From: Reyranella sp.
GTDB taxonomy: Bacteria; Pseudomonadota; Alphaproteobacteria; Reyranellales; Reyranellaceae
NCBI RefSeq assembly: GCF_030651995.1
Contig: NZ_JAUSBN010000027.1
Location: 1-64,000, forward strand
Length of the DNA: 64,000 nt
Direction of reading: 5' to 3'
This document shows, piece after piece, positions 40,331 to 49,121 of the stretch (position 1 is the stretch's first letter; every line of letters starts with the position of its first letter). The notes beneath the pieces are model-generated. The model was not told the DNA's origin and did no database searches. It was given only the letters and a program-made list of their open reading frames with translations. A program made the translations under genes and the position numbers.

Positions 40331-40347
40331 TTCAAGCACTGCCACGG
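40331..40347 (+). repeat. attR core and displaced end of secA
   Basis: TTCAAGCACTGCCACGG is the exact 17-base copy of attL. With the following bases up to the TGA at 40355-40357 it encodes FKHCHGRV, the true C-terminus of host SecA, now cut off from the gene. Everything to the left is A+T-rich element DNA, and to the right G+C-rich chromosome resumes. Confidence 0.88.
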
Positions 40348-40445
40348 GCGGGTGTGAACCAAAGTCGCCGGAGACGTCGCGCAAACCTGAAGTGGCGCGT
40401 CGATCTTTCGGTCGGTCTCGAGCCGGGGCAAGAAACTCGAGTCCC

Positions 40446-40802
40446 ATGACTGGCCGTGACACACGAGGGAATGTCTTCGCGGCGATGCCAAAGGCGGTCG
40501 ATCGCGAGCTTGTCGAGGCACTGGTCGACGATCCGGCCGTGCGTATCGAGCGCATCGTCTCCACAGGCCAGGTCACTCCCGAGGGCGACTGGTACGACCA
40601 GACCGAGGATGAGTTCGTGCTGCTGCTGAGCGGCGCGGCGGTGCTGCGCTTCGAGGCCGGTGATCGTCGCATCACGCTCGCCGCGGGCGACTGGGTGGAA
40701 ATACCGGCGCATGTCCGCCACCGCGTCGACTGGACCGATCCCGACGCGCCGACCGTCTGGCTCGCCGTGTACCGTCGTCGCGCCGGCGGCGCGAAGGCAT
40801 GA
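40446..40802 (+). CDS. Cupin domain protein
   Basis: A 118-residue single-cupin protein. The first cupin motif is degenerate (GDWYDQTEDEFVLLLSGAAVLRFE) and the second holds AGDWVEIPAHVRHRVDWTD. Small cupins of this type have no fixed function. I start at ATG 40446 because the upstream frame lies across the border of the inserted element. It lies 10 bases before the Crp-like gene and is probably in the same transcript. Confidence 0.75.
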   Translation: MTGRDTRGNVFAAMPKAVDRELVEALVDDPAVRIERIVSTGQVTPEGDWYDQTEDEFVLLLSGAAVLRFEAGDRRITLAAGDWVEIPAHVRHRVDWTDPDAPTVWLAVYRRRAGGAKA

Positions 40803-40812
40803 TGCCGTCCCG

Positions 40813-41481
40813 ATGACCTCGTGTTCCTCCTGGCTCGACTCCTTCCCGCCGCTGCGTCGGCTGCCGGCCGCGCTGCAGGCCGATCTCGCCGCCGGCAGCC
40901 GCGTCGTCGAGTTGCCGGCGGGCAGCCGGATCTTCGGGCCGGGGCAGGGACCGGAGAACTTCCTGCTGGTGCTGGACGGCGTGGTGCGCGTCTCGCAGGT
41001 CTCGGAGGGCGGGCGCGAGATCGTGCTGTACCGCGTCGCCGCCGGCGAATCGTGCACGCTGACCACGGCCTGCCTGGTCGGCGAGGAGGAGTACCAGGCC
41101 GACGGCGTCGCCGAGACGGCGGTGCGCGCCGTCGCCGTGCCGCGCCGCCTGTTCGACGCGATGATCGCCGACTCGGGCGAGTTCCGCCGCTTCGTGTTCG
41201 CCGCCTTCGGTCGCCGCGTGACCTCTCTGCTGCGCGTCATCGAAGACGTTGCGTTCGCGCGCATCGAGGTCCGGTTGGCGCAGCGGCTGCTGCTGCTCGA
41301 CGACGGTACCGGCCGCATCGCCGCGACGCACCAGGAGCTGGCCAACGAGCTGGGCAGCGCGCGCGAGGTGGTCAGCCGGCAGCTCACCGAGTGGCAGCGT
41401 CGCGGCCTGATCCGCAGCCAGCGCGGCGTGGTCGAGATCGCCGACCGGGCGGCCGTGGCGCGGCTGGCCTCGGTGACTTAG
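40813..41481 (+). CDS. Crp/Fnr family transcriptional regulator
   Basis: A 222-residue regulator. The cyclic-nucleotide-binding-type beta-barrel (about 15-135, with LPAGSRIFGPGQGPENFLLVLDG) is followed by a winged HTH (about 160-215, TGRIAATHQELANELGSAREVVSRQL). No N-terminal Fnr iron-sulfur cysteine set is visible, though single cysteines occur near position 4 and in ESCTLTTACLVGEEE, which could sense redox or sulfur species. It precedes a DUF2892 gene, a frequent partner, and likely controls it. Confidence 0.88.
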   Translation: MTSCSSWLDSFPPLRRLPAALQADLAAGSRVVELPAGSRIFGPGQGPENFLLVLDGVVRVSQVSEGGREIVLYRVAAGESCTLTTACLVGEEEYQADGVAETAVRAVAVPRRLFDAMIADSGEFRRFVFAAFGRRVTSLLRVIEDVAFARIEVRLAQRLLLLDDGTGRIAATHQELANELGSAREVVSRQLTEWQRRGLIRSQRGVVEIADRAAVARLASVT

Positions 41482-41541
41482 TTACAGACCGGATGCCGCA
41501 CGGGGCGTATCCGGGAAGGGTCAGACTTCCTGGAGGGACAC

Positions 41542-41736
41542 ATGACCCGCAACGTTGGCTCCATCGACCGCATCGTCCGCATCGTCGTCGGCCTCGGCCT
41601 GATCAGCCTCGCCTTCTGGGGCCCGCAGACCCCTTGGGGCTGGGTCGGCATCGTGCCGTTACTCACCGCGGTGGTCGGCTGGTGCCCGCCCTACGCCCTG
41701 CTCGGCATCAACACCTGCGGACGCAAGGGCGCCTGA
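41542..41736 (+). CDS. DUF2892 (YgaP-like) membrane protein
   Basis: A 64-residue protein with two hydrophobic helices and the family pattern NVGSIDRIVRIVVGLGLI ... WCPPYALLGINTC. DUF2892 proteins are often fused to or near rhodaneses and sulfur-handling genes, so a role in sulfur or redox stress is possible. It lies 60 bases after the Crp-like regulator gene; the interval has a GGAGG just before the ATG. Confidence 0.9.
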   Translation: MTRNVGSIDRIVRIVVGLGLISLAFWGPQTPWGWVGIVPLLTAVVGWCPPYALLGINTCGRKGA

Positions 41737-41895
41737 GCCTTCGACGGAGCCGGCCGCTGAACCCAGGAAAAGCAACCGCCTGTAGCATCCGGCAGTCGCC
41801 CGCCCCACGGGCCAACGGACGGGCGGGGCTGATAGGGACCCCGTTCTGTGCGCCGCGCGCCCCGGCAATGAAACGCGCGGCGAGGACTTCTCAGG

Positions 41896-42168
41896 CTACT
41901 TCAGAAGCTTGAGGCATTCGCCGGCCGCTTCGGCGGCCGCGCGTGCGGCGTCGCGGGACAGGGTGCCGTTCATCACCAGCGGACGGGCCTGCGCGGTAAG
42001 GGCGTCCTTGATGTCGCTCGTGGGCTTCATCGTCGGGGCGGTCTTGTTGTAGAGCATCTGTCCGGTCGGCGACAGGTTGGCCGCGCAGGCATTCGCGGCA
42101 GCCTGGTCCGCATGGGCCGCGACGGGAAGAACGACGAGCAGCGCCGACGCGAAGATCCAGCTTTTCAT
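41896..42168 (-). CDS. Small secreted protein, unknown function
   Basis: A 90-residue protein with a signal peptide (MKSWIFASALLVVLPVAAHA, cleavage near residue 20) and a short helical mature part with two cysteines (ACAANL and GECLKLL) that may form a disulfide. I use ATG 42168 because the signal peptide begins there. No named family is recognised. Confidence 0.65.
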   Translation of the reverse strand: MKSWIFASALLVVLPVAAHADQAAANACAANLSPTGQMLYNKTAPTMKPTSDIKDALTAQARPLVMNGTLSRDAARAAAEAAGECLKLLK

Positions 42169-42246
42169 GGTAAGCAACTCCCTCAACAAGAACACAGGCG
42201 GAGGATAGCGGCGCGGGAAGTCGCGCCGCAACCGGTCCGTGCGACG

Positions 42247-42621
42247 TCAGGCGCCGGCTTGCGTCGCGAGCCAGGCGCGGGCCTTCTTCTCCGTCTTGAA
42301 CAAGGCCGCCGGTCGCTTCGATGGCGAAATGTTGACGAAGCGCTTGAACGCCAGGACGACCGACTCGTCATGACCGACCACGGCCAACGGGCCGCTCGGA
42401 AAGTGGGACGTGTAGGCGCTCAACCGAGCGCCCATCGCCATCACGTCGGCGTCGTCGTAGACCGGCTTGAGACCGGTCGCATCGAACAGCTTCGAATAGG
42501 CGAGCGCATTGGCCACGACGAGGGCGTCGAAATGCGCCTCCATCTCCTTCAGCGTGACCTCGCCCTCGGCGACGACATGGATGAGTTTCTCCGAATGAAG
42601 GATCTCCCAGCGCAGCGGCAT
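42247..42621 (-). CDS. STAS/SpoIIAA-like domain protein
   Basis: A 124-residue protein. The layout (LRWEILHSEKLIHVVAEGEVTLKEM ... LFDATGLKPVYDDADVMAMGARL ... PLAVVGHDESVVLAFKRF ... TEKKARAWL) is that of SpoIIAA-like proteins of the STAS-related fold, which are of unknown function and often found alone. ATG 42621 gives a normal length; the longer open frame upstream is antisense to the next gene. Confidence 0.8.
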   Translation of the reverse strand: MPLRWEILHSEKLIHVVAEGEVTLKEMEAHFDALVVANALAYSKLFDATGLKPVYDDADVMAMGARLSAYTSHFPSGPLAVVGHDESVVLAFKRFVNISPSKRPAALFKTEKKARAWLATQAGA

Positions 42622-42750
42622 CGTTCGCGTCTCCAGCAGTCTCCGTCCCCGTGCAGCGAGCCTATCACGGGCAACACGGGCCCCGCCAAAGCCTGTTCGC
42701 GGGCCCGCGCTGCGCGCTATCATCGCAGCGAAACGGAAGAGAATGGACTT

Positions 42751-43113
42751 ATGAAGCCGGCTCGCCTTTTGGTTGTCACATTGACCATTGCCCTCGCCGT
42801 CCCCTTGACCTCTCCCGGGGCCCGGGCGCAGCAGGACACGAACTCGGCCAATTACATCATGCTGGGCTGCGAGGCGTTCCTCCTCGACCCGATCCCGACC
42901 TCCAAGCTGCTGGTCGCCGGGGTCTGCGCCGGGATTATCGACACGCTGCAGGCGATCAAGCCGAACATCTGCCTGCCCGGCATCTCGACGCGACGGCTGC
43001 TGGTGCGCGGGGTCGTCACCTACATCAACAACAACCCTGCGCGCCTGCACGAGAATTTCATCGACCTGGCGGGCGAGGCCCTGGAACAGACCTGGCCCTG
43101 CGCCAAGCAATAG
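42751..43113 (+). CDS. Rap1a/Tai-like secreted protein
   Basis: A 120-residue periplasmic protein: signal peptide (about 1-26, MKPARLLVVTLTIALAVPLT to ARA), then a helical domain with paired cysteines (LGCEAFL, AGVCAGI, PNICLPG, TWPCAKQ). The GVCAGIIDTL and CLPGISTRRLLVRGVVTYI patterns recall the Rap1a/Tai family, which includes type VI secretion immunity proteins as well as many of unknown role. No effector gene is next to it, so immunity function is not supported here. Confidence 0.65.
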   Translation: MKPARLLVVTLTIALAVPLTSPGARAQQDTNSANYIMLGCEAFLLDPIPTSKLLVAGVCAGIIDTLQAIKPNICLPGISTRRLLVRGVVTYINNNPARLHENFIDLAGEALEQTWPCAKQ

Positions 43114-43191
43114 CGACAGCGAACCTAGGGTCCAATCGTCCTCGACACCCCGATCGGCCGCTCCCGACGCAGATCGATTGACGTCACATAG

Positions 43192-43206
43192 TGTTATATC
43201 ATAACA
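43192..43206. promoter_or_regulatory. Candidate Zur-binding site
   Basis: TGTTATATCATAACA is a palindrome with a single mismatched pair around its centre. It agrees with the alphaproteobacterial Zur box (TGTTATA-n-TATAACA) at all but one position. A TATAAC half-site follows at 43215-43220. It lies about 45-60 bases before the start of the TonB-dependent receptor gene, so zinc-dependent repression of the receptor is suggested. Confidence 0.6.
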
Positions 43207-43249
43207 AGATACAATATAACGTTTACTGGCGTAATCGAAGGAGTCCCGG

Positions 43250-45403
43250 ATGCAGCGGATCGGCGTATCGGCATTGGCCCTCGCAGCGGGTCTTTCCGCA
43301 GCCCACCCGGTCCTGGCGCAGACTGCGCCCGAGGCCCAGCCTCAGCCGGCACCATCGGACGGGCTGGCGATCGAAGTGGTCGGCAAGCGGCTCGACCGCG
43401 AGCGCAGCGAGATCCAGCCGAGCCTCGGCGCCACCCGCTACGACTTCAGCAAGACGGCGATCAGCAACACGCCGCTGGGCGAGAACGCCACGCTCAACCA
43501 GGTCCTGCTGCGCGCGCCCGGCGTCGTGCAGGACGGCTTCGGCCAGATCCACGTACGCGGCGACCATGGCAGCCTCCAATACCGTCTGGACGGCGTGCAG
43601 CTGCCCGAGGGCCTGGCGCTGTTCAGCAGTATTCTCTCGCCGCGCTTCGCCGACCAGCTCTCGCTGATCACCGGGTCTCTCCCCGCCCAGTACGGCCTGC
43701 GCACCGCCGGCGTGGTCGACATCACGGTGAAGTCCGGCACGACCAATCCCGGCGGCGAAGCCTCGGCCATGGTGGGATCCTACAACTGGGTGCAGCCGGC
43801 GCTGGAATATGGCGGCCGCTCCGGCAACTTCGACTACTTCGCCGTCGGCCAGTACGTCAGCAACAACATCGGCATCGAGAACCCGACGCCCAGCACCGCC
43901 CCGCTCCACGACGCCACGGCGCAATGGTATGCGCTGACCAAGCTCAGCGCCCTGGCCGACGAGAATACGCGCCTGAGCTTCATCGCCGGCGGCGCCAGCG
44001 CGCGCTACCAGATCCCCAACGTTCCGGGGGAGACCCCCGCCTTCCCGGTCAACGGCATCACCGACTGGAACAGCGCGGTGCTCGACCAGCGCCAGTGGGA
44101 GGACACGTACTTCGGCATCGCCTCGCTGCAGAAGAGCTACCAGAACTTCAACATGCAGCTCTCGGGCTTCGGCCGCTATTCCAAGCTTTCCTATCAGCCC
44201 GACGCACTCGGCGACCTGCTCTACAACGGTGTCGCGCCCTGGTCGCAACGCTCGAGCTTCGCGTTCGGCGTCCAGGGCGATGCAAGCTGGAAGGTCGCGT
44301 CCAACCACACGCTGCGCGGCGGCTTCCTCGTCCAGCGCGAGCAGGTCTCGAGCTTCAGCCAGAACAACGCGCTGGGACTGATCCCCGATCCCCTCAATCC
44401 CGGGGAACTGATCCCCGGCGACAGCCCGGTGGGGTTCACCGACGGCTCCAATCTCGTCGGCTGGACCTACAGCGTCTATCTGCAGGACGAATGGAAGGTG
44501 ACGCCGACTGTCACGGTGAACTTCGGCGCGCGCTTCGACGCCATCTCCGGACAGATTTCTGAAAACCAGGTCAGCCCGCGCATCAACGTCGTCTGGGAGC
44601 CGACGCCGCAGATCAGCCTCCGGGCCGGCTACTCCCGCTACTTCGTGCCGGCGCCGCTCAACCAGGTCGGCTTCGCCTCCCTCGCGGCCCGAACGGGCAC
44701 GACGGCCGAGCCCGAGAATTTCACCAACGATCCGGTCAGGGCCGAACGATCCGACTATTTCGACGTCGGCCTGACGGTGAAGCCGGTGGACGGCCTGACC
44801 ATCGGCTTCGCCGGCTACTACAAGTTCGCGGAGAACTATCTCGACAAGGGCCAGTTCGGCGCGCCGATCCAGCTGGCGTCCTTCAACTATGCGAACGCGC
44901 AGGTGAAGGGTTTCGAGCTCTACGCCAACTACGACCAGGGTCCGTGGTCGCTCTACGGCAACCTCGCCTGGTCGAAGGTCAGCGCCACGCGGATCAACTC
45001 GGCCCAGTACAATTTCTCGCCGGAGGATCTGGCCTATATCGGCAGCTACTGGATCGCCGCCGACCACGACCAGAGCTGGACCGGGTCCGCCGGCGCCGCC
45101 TACATCTTCAACCAGGGCAGCGACTGGGCCACCCGCGTGTCGGCGGATGTGCTGTTCGGCAGCGGCCTGCGCACCAGCGTGGTGACCCCCAACGACACGG
45201 CGCTGCCGGCCTATGCCACGCTCAATCTTTCGGTGACGCAGAAGGTGCCGTTCAACGGCAGCAAGGGCACGCAGATACGCCTCGACGCGATCAACGTCAC
45301 CGATGGCGTCTACGAGCTGCGCACCGGCGAGGGTGTCGGTGTCGGCGCCCCGCAGTACGGAATGCGCCGGGCCTTCTTCGTGACGCTTGCGCAAAAATTC
45401 TGA
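43250..45403 (+). CDS. TonB-dependent outer-membrane receptor
   Basis: A 717-residue outer-membrane transporter. It has a signal peptide (1 to about 24, ending in HPVLAQ), a plug domain (about 60-175: LNQVLLRAPGVVQDGFGQIHVRGDHGS and the YGLRTAGVVDITVK end) and a 22-strand-type barrel closing with the C-terminal Phe of TLAQKF. AAGGAG precedes ATG 43250. The ligand is not visible in the sequence. The Zur-like palindrome upstream points to zinc or a zinc chelate. It is followed by the phosphatase and epoxide-hydrolase genes in the same direction. Confidence 0.9.
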   Translation: MQRIGVSALALAAGLSAAHPVLAQTAPEAQPQPAPSDGLAIEVVGKRLDRERSEIQPSLGATRYDFSKTAISNTPLGENATLNQVLLRAPGVVQDGFGQIHVRGDHGSLQYRLDGVQLPEGLALFSSILSPRFADQLSLITGSLPAQYGLRTAGVVDITVKSGTTNPGGEASAMVGSYNWVQPALEYGGRSGNFDYFAVGQYVSNNIGIENPTPSTAPLHDATAQWYALTKLSALADENTRLSFIAGGASARYQIPNVPGETPAFPVNGITDWNSAVLDQRQWEDTYFGIASLQKSYQNFNMQLSGFGRYSKLSYQPDALGDLLYNGVAPWSQRSSFAFGVQGDASWKVASNHTLRGGFLVQREQVSSFSQNNALGLIPDPLNPGELIPGDSPVGFTDGSNLVGWTYSVYLQDEWKVTPTVTVNFGARFDAISGQISENQVSPRINVVWEPTPQISLRAGYSRYFVPAPLNQVGFASLAARTGTTAEPENFTNDPVRAERSDYFDVGLTVKPVDGLTIGFAGYYKFAENYLDKGQFGAPIQLASFNYANAQVKGFELYANYDQGPWSLYGNLAWSKVSATRINSAQYNFSPEDLAYIGSYWIAADHDQSWTGSAGAAYIFNQGSDWATRVSADVLFGSGLRTSVVTPNDTALPAYATLNLSVTQKVPFNGSKGTQIRLDAINVTDGVYELRTGEGVGVGAPQYGMRRAFFVTLAQKF

Positions 45404-45451
45404 CGCGCAAACGACATGATGCGGCAAGGCCGGGCGTGCTAGAAGCAGGCC

Positions 45452-46207
45452 ATGCCTGACACCAGCCTTCCCTTCGTCCTGACCCTTCAGGGCGGCTCCA
45501 ACTTCCGCGACCTCGGCGGCTACAAGACCGAGGACGGCCGCACCGTGCGGCGCAGCGCGGTGTTCCGCTCGGCCCATCTCGGCGGCCTGACCGCCGAGGA
45601 TCGCGGCGCCCTCGGACGCCTCGGCGTCCGCACCATCGTGGACCTGCGCGGCGTCAGCGAAGCGGCCGAGACGCCGCACCTGATCGACGGCCTCGAGTGC
45701 CGCATCGTCGGCGCGCACATCGAGCCGGGCGTCGGCGACAAGATCCGCGGTGCCGTAGCCGACGGATCCGCCAACCCTCACATCATGATGGGGTTCCTCA
45801 CGGATCACTACCGTGACTATCCGCGCCGCTGCGCCCCCGGGTTCCGCACCCTGTTCTCGACCCTGAGCGACGGCACACACCGGCCGCTGGTGTTCCACTG
45901 CACCGCCGGCAAGGACCGGACCGGCTTCGCTTCGGCCCTGCTGCTGTCCCTGCTCGGCGTGCCCTGGGAAACGGTGCTGGAGGACTATCTCCGCACCAAC
46001 GAGTTGTGGACCGGCCATATCGGCCGCTATCCCGAGCTCGACATCGACACCCGCGCCGCGATCATCGAAGCGCGCACGCCCTACCTCGAAGCCGCCTTCG
46101 AGGTGCTGCGCGGCGACTTCGGCACACCGGAAGACTTCGCGGAAAAGGCGCTCGGCCTCGACGCTGCGGCGCGCGAACGGCTGAAGGCGGATTTGCTGGA
46201 AGGGTAA
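45452..46207 (+). CDS. Tyrosine-protein phosphatase
   Basis: A 251-residue phosphatase of the PtpB/SIW14-like (Y_phosphatase3) type. The N-terminal signature GGSNFRDLGGYKTEDGR and the P-loop HCTAGKDRTGFASALLL, with Cys nucleophile and Arg, are intact. Substrates can be phosphotyrosine proteins or phosphoinositides; these cannot be told apart here. It lies 48 bases after the TonB receptor. Confidence 0.9.
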   Translation: MPDTSLPFVLTLQGGSNFRDLGGYKTEDGRTVRRSAVFRSAHLGGLTAEDRGALGRLGVRTIVDLRGVSEAAETPHLIDGLECRIVGAHIEPGVGDKIRGAVADGSANPHIMMGFLTDHYRDYPRRCAPGFRTLFSTLSDGTHRPLVFHCTAGKDRTGFASALLLSLLGVPWETVLEDYLRTNELWTGHIGRYPELDIDTRAAIIEARTPYLEAAFEVLRGDFGTPEDFAEKALGLDAAARERLKADLLEG

Positions 46208-46229
46208 GTTCCGCGCTACGCCTGTCGCC

Positions 46230-47465
46230 ATGGCCGACACGCGCTACGACACTCCCGAACCCTTCAAGGTCGACATTCCCGAGCGGGCGCTGATCGACCT
46301 CGACGAGCGCCTGCGCCGCTGGCGTCCACCGGTGACGATTGCCGACGGCGGCTCCTGGGCCTCCGGCACCGATCCCGCCTTCCTGGCCGAGCTGGTCGAC
46401 TACTGGCGCCACGGCTACGACTGGCAGCGCTGTCAGGAGGCCATCAACCAGTGGCCCAACTACCTGGTTGATATCGGCCCGCAGCGAATCCACTTCATTC
46501 GCGAACCCGGCACCGAGGTCGAGGACGCGCCGCGGCCGCTGCCTCTGGTCGTAACGCATGGCTGGCCGGGATCGATCGTCGAGTTCCTGCACCTCATCGA
46601 TGTCCTCGCCCACCCCGAGGAGCATGGCGGCGATCCGCTCGACGCCTTCGACGTGATCGTGCCCTCGCTGCCGGGCTACGGCTTCTCACGGTCCCCAATC
46701 CGCGCCGACGGGACAACGGGCCCGATCGGGCCGCGCGCCATCGCCGGCCTCTGGCATACGCTCGTGACCGAAAAGCTCAACTACGACCGTCCCTATGGCA
46801 TCCAGGGCGGGGATTGGGGCGCCGTCGTCTCGTCATGGCTCGCCTTCGACCATCCGCAGAAGGACGACTCCGGCGTCCTCGGTGTCCATCTCAACATGAT
46901 GGGACTGCGGCCGGGCCTCGATCTCGAGACGGCCACCCTGAGCGCCGACGAACAGGCCTGGCTCGCGAAGATGGGCAATGCCCTCGACGACAAGACCGCC
47001 TACCAGCGCATCCACGCGACGCGGCCGCAGACCCTGGGCGTGGCGCTCGCCGATTCGCCCGTGGGCCTCGCGTCGTGGATCGTCGAGAAGTTCCAGGCAT
47101 GGAGCGACTGCGGCGGCGATCCCTTGAAGCGCTTCTCGATGGACACGCTGCTCGACAACATCATGGTCTACTGGCTCACCGGCACGGCCGGCACCGCCAC
47201 CTGGCTCTATCGCGGCGCGGCCGAGCAGAAGCCGCGCGCGCTGCCCCCCGGTGCGAAGGTGGAAACGCCGACCGGCTTCGCGGCCTTCCCCGCCGACATC
47301 GCGCCGGCCCCGCCGAAGGAATGGATCGAGCGCGCCTTCAATCTGCGCCGCCACACGATCATGCCGAGCGGCGGCCACTTCGCGGCGCTCGAGGAACCGG
47401 ACCTCCTGGTCGAGGACATCAGGGCCTTCTTCCGCCCCCTGCGCTACGGCGCGGCGAACGATTAG
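46230..47465 (+). CDS. Epoxide hydrolase family protein (EHN domain)
   Basis: An alpha/beta hydrolase (411 residues) of the microsomal-type epoxide hydrolases. The N-terminal EHN domain (PFKVDIPERALIDLDERLRRW) is followed by HGWPGSIVEF and the nucleophile elbow GGDWGAVV with the catalytic Asp. The His appears in SGGHFAALEEP near the C-terminus. Substrates are unknown. It starts 23 bases after the phosphatase stop. Family A repeats follow. Confidence 0.9.
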   Translation: MADTRYDTPEPFKVDIPERALIDLDERLRRWRPPVTIADGGSWASGTDPAFLAELVDYWRHGYDWQRCQEAINQWPNYLVDIGPQRIHFIREPGTEVEDAPRPLPLVVTHGWPGSIVEFLHLIDVLAHPEEHGGDPLDAFDVIVPSLPGYGFSRSPIRADGTTGPIGPRAIAGLWHTLVTEKLNYDRPYGIQGGDWGAVVSSWLAFDHPQKDDSGVLGVHLNMMGLRPGLDLETATLSADEQAWLAKMGNALDDKTAYQRIHATRPQTLGVALADSPVGLASWIVEKFQAWSDCGGDPLKRFSMDTLLDNIMVYWLTGTAGTATWLYRGAAEQKPRALPPGAKVETPTGFAAFPADIAPAPPKEWIERAFNLRRHTIMPSGGHFAALEEPDLLVEDIRAFFRPLRYGAAND

Positions 47466-47509
47466 AATCTTTCCGCGCAAGATCGAATCAAGCCAGCTTT
47501 ACAGAGAGA

Positions 47510-47617
47510 ACCTCATGCTGAGGAGGCCCGAAGGGCCGTCTCGAACCATGGGCTACACACACCACGCCGGCTGCCCATCCTTCGAGACGCACGCCTGCGG
47601 CGTGCTCCTCAGAGGCT
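47510..47617. repeat. Palindromic intergenic repeat, family A (copy 2, diverged)
   Basis: It starts ACCTCATGCTGAGGAG and ends CTCCTCAGAGG, with the inner CGTCTCGAACCATGGGC / GCCCATCCTTCGAGACG arms. It is more diverged than copies at 18355 and 47651, with its outer right end changed. Confidence 0.75.
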
Positions 47618-47820
47618 GGCCGGAAATGATTTGAATCGATTCAAGCACTTACCTCATCCTGAGGAGCGCCGCTTCGCGGCGCGTCTCGAAGGATGGGCAA
47701 CAGGCAAGGTGCGCGTTCCCACCCTTCGAGACGCATCGCTTCGCGATGCTCCTCAGGGTGAGGTTATCAGGGCTGTTCATAGCCTCTTGTTTTAGCTGCA
47801 TTCATTTCCGGCCAGCCTCT
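47611..47820. repeat. 19-bp inverted repeat enclosing a family A copy
   Basis: AGAGGCTGGCCGGAAATGA (47611-47629) and TCATTTCCGGCCAGCCTCT (47802-47820) are exact reverse complements and enclose the family A copy at 47651-47764. This is the shape of a small palindromic or MITE-like unit nested with the repeat. Confidence 0.7.
47651..47764. repeat. Palindromic intergenic repeat, family A (copy 3)
   Basis: A 114-bp inverted repeat with ACCTCA (47651-47656) and TGAGGT (47759-47764) ends. Inner arms are CGTCTCGAAGGATGGGCAA and CCCACCCTTCGAGACG. It is nearly the same as copy 1 at 18355 apart from the variable loops. Confidence 0.85.
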
Positions 47821-47859
47821 CAGGATGAGGTGGTGTGGTGGATTTGAGGTGGAAGGACG

Positions 47860-49113
47860 CTAGATCGTCAGAACTCGCGGCCGCTGCGCCGCCAACGCTG
47901 CCATCACGCCCAGCGTCGCCAGCGTGCCGAACAGCAGCAGCGAGTCGGTGTAGGTGCCGCTCCAGTCGCGCAGCATGCCGGAGGCCAGCGGCCCGGCGGC
48001 CTGTGCCGTGACCTGGAGCGACAGCGCCACGCCGCGAATGGCGCCGTAGCTTTCGCGACCGAAATAGTCGGCCCAGGCTACGGGCAGGAGCAGCATGATG
48101 CCGCCGATGCCGATGCCGAACAGGCCGGCTGCCGCCATCGCGGTCTCGACCCCGGAGACGAAGATCAGCCCGTAGCTGCCGAGCGCCATGCACGCCGCGC
48201 ACAGCGCCATCTGGTAGCGCACCGGCCATCGGCGCGGCAGGAAGCCGATGCCGAAGCTCGCCGCCCCCGAGAGCATCGCGACAAAGGCGATCACGGAAGC
48301 CGCCGCGACCGGCGACAGGCCGCGCTCGATCAGGTGCGGCGCGTTGTGCAGGCTGACCCCGGCCTGCACGGGGAACAGGAGGACGGTGTAGAGCGAGAGA
48401 AGCCAGAAGGCCGGCGTCCGCATCGCCTGCGCCCGGCTCCAGCGCGGCTCGGCCAGGGGCGGTGCCTTACCGTCGGCCAGCCGGTCGGGCTGCAGGCCGA
48501 CATCCTCCGGCCGCCGCACCAGCAGGAGCCAGCACGGCACGAAGCCGACCAGCAGCACCGTGGCGCCGACTGCGATCCAGCCCGCCCGCCAGTCCGCACC
48601 GCTTATGGCGAACTGCGCAATCAGCGGCAGCCCGACCAGCCCCGACATCTGCGCCAGCGTGGCGAACGAGGCGGCGATGCCACGGCGCGCCACGAACCAG
48701 TTGTTCAGCGCGCCGTAGAGGCCGAGGTCGAACGGCCCGGCCCAGATCATGCGCGCGAAGCAGAACAGCACGTAGAACAACAGCAACGACTGGATCAGCG
48801 ACAGCGCCATGCAGGCGATGCCGGTGCCGGCGACCGCGAGGCAGAGCACGAGGCGCGCGCCGCGGCGATCGACGAACGGCCCGATCAGCGGCGACAGGAT
48901 CGCCGCCAGCACCCCGCCCAGCGACACCGCACCGGACATCTCCGTGCGCGACCAGCCGAACGCCTCGGTCATCGGCAACACGAAGATCGAGAGCACGGCC
49001 ACCGCCGGTCCCTGCCGCGCGAAGCCCGCGAGGCAGATGCAGCCCAGCACCACCCAGCCGTAGAAGAACGGCAGCCGCGGGATCAGGAACCGCGGCAGGG
49101 GCGGCGCTTGCAT
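47860..49113 (-). CDS. MFS transporter
   Basis: A 417-residue major facilitator with about twelve membrane helices. The N-terminal half has the FYGWVVLGCICLAGFARQGPAV entry typical of the MFS group related to oxalate/formate and monocarboxylate carriers, and the loop motif VDRRGARLVL follows helix 2. The substrate is unknown. ATG 49113 (MQAPPLPRFLIPRLPF) is the fitting start. It lies 8 bases from the dehydratase gene, and both run on the minus strand. Confidence 0.87.
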   Translation of the reverse strand: MQAPPLPRFLIPRLPFFYGWVVLGCICLAGFARQGPAVAVLSIFVLPMTEAFGWSRTEMSGAVSLGGVLAAILSPLIGPFVDRRGARLVLCLAVAGTGIACMALSLIQSLLLFYVLFCFARMIWAGPFDLGLYGALNNWFVARRGIAASFATLAQMSGLVGLPLIAQFAISGADWRAGWIAVGATVLLVGFVPCWLLLVRRPEDVGLQPDRLADGKAPPLAEPRWSRAQAMRTPAFWLLSLYTVLLFPVQAGVSLHNAPHLIERGLSPVAAASVIAFVAMLSGAASFGIGFLPRRWPVRYQMALCAACMALGSYGLIFVSGVETAMAAAGLFGIGIGGIMLLLPVAWADYFGRESYGAIRGVALSLQVTAQAAGPLASGMLRDWSGTYTDSLLLFGTLATLGVMAALAAQRPRVLTI

Positions 49114-49121
49114 CCCAGGCT

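Larger units (their letters stand above)
47466..47859. other. Repeat-filled intergenic stretch
   Basis: No gene is supported. The interval is almost entirely made of family A palindromic repeats (47510-47617 and 47651-47764) with a 19-bp inverted repeat around the second copy. It separates two convergent genes. Confidence 0.75.

Noticed and set aside
42751-43113. Type VI secretion immunity protein
   Set aside because: The Rap1a/Tai-like fold is suggested, but there is no effector or secretion gene nearby, so the role is left open.
43223-46240. A 1005-codon open frame on the minus strand across the TonB receptor and phosphatase genes
   Set aside because: It is antisense to two well-supported genes and its translation has no family-like motifs; long false frames are common in G+C-rich DNA.
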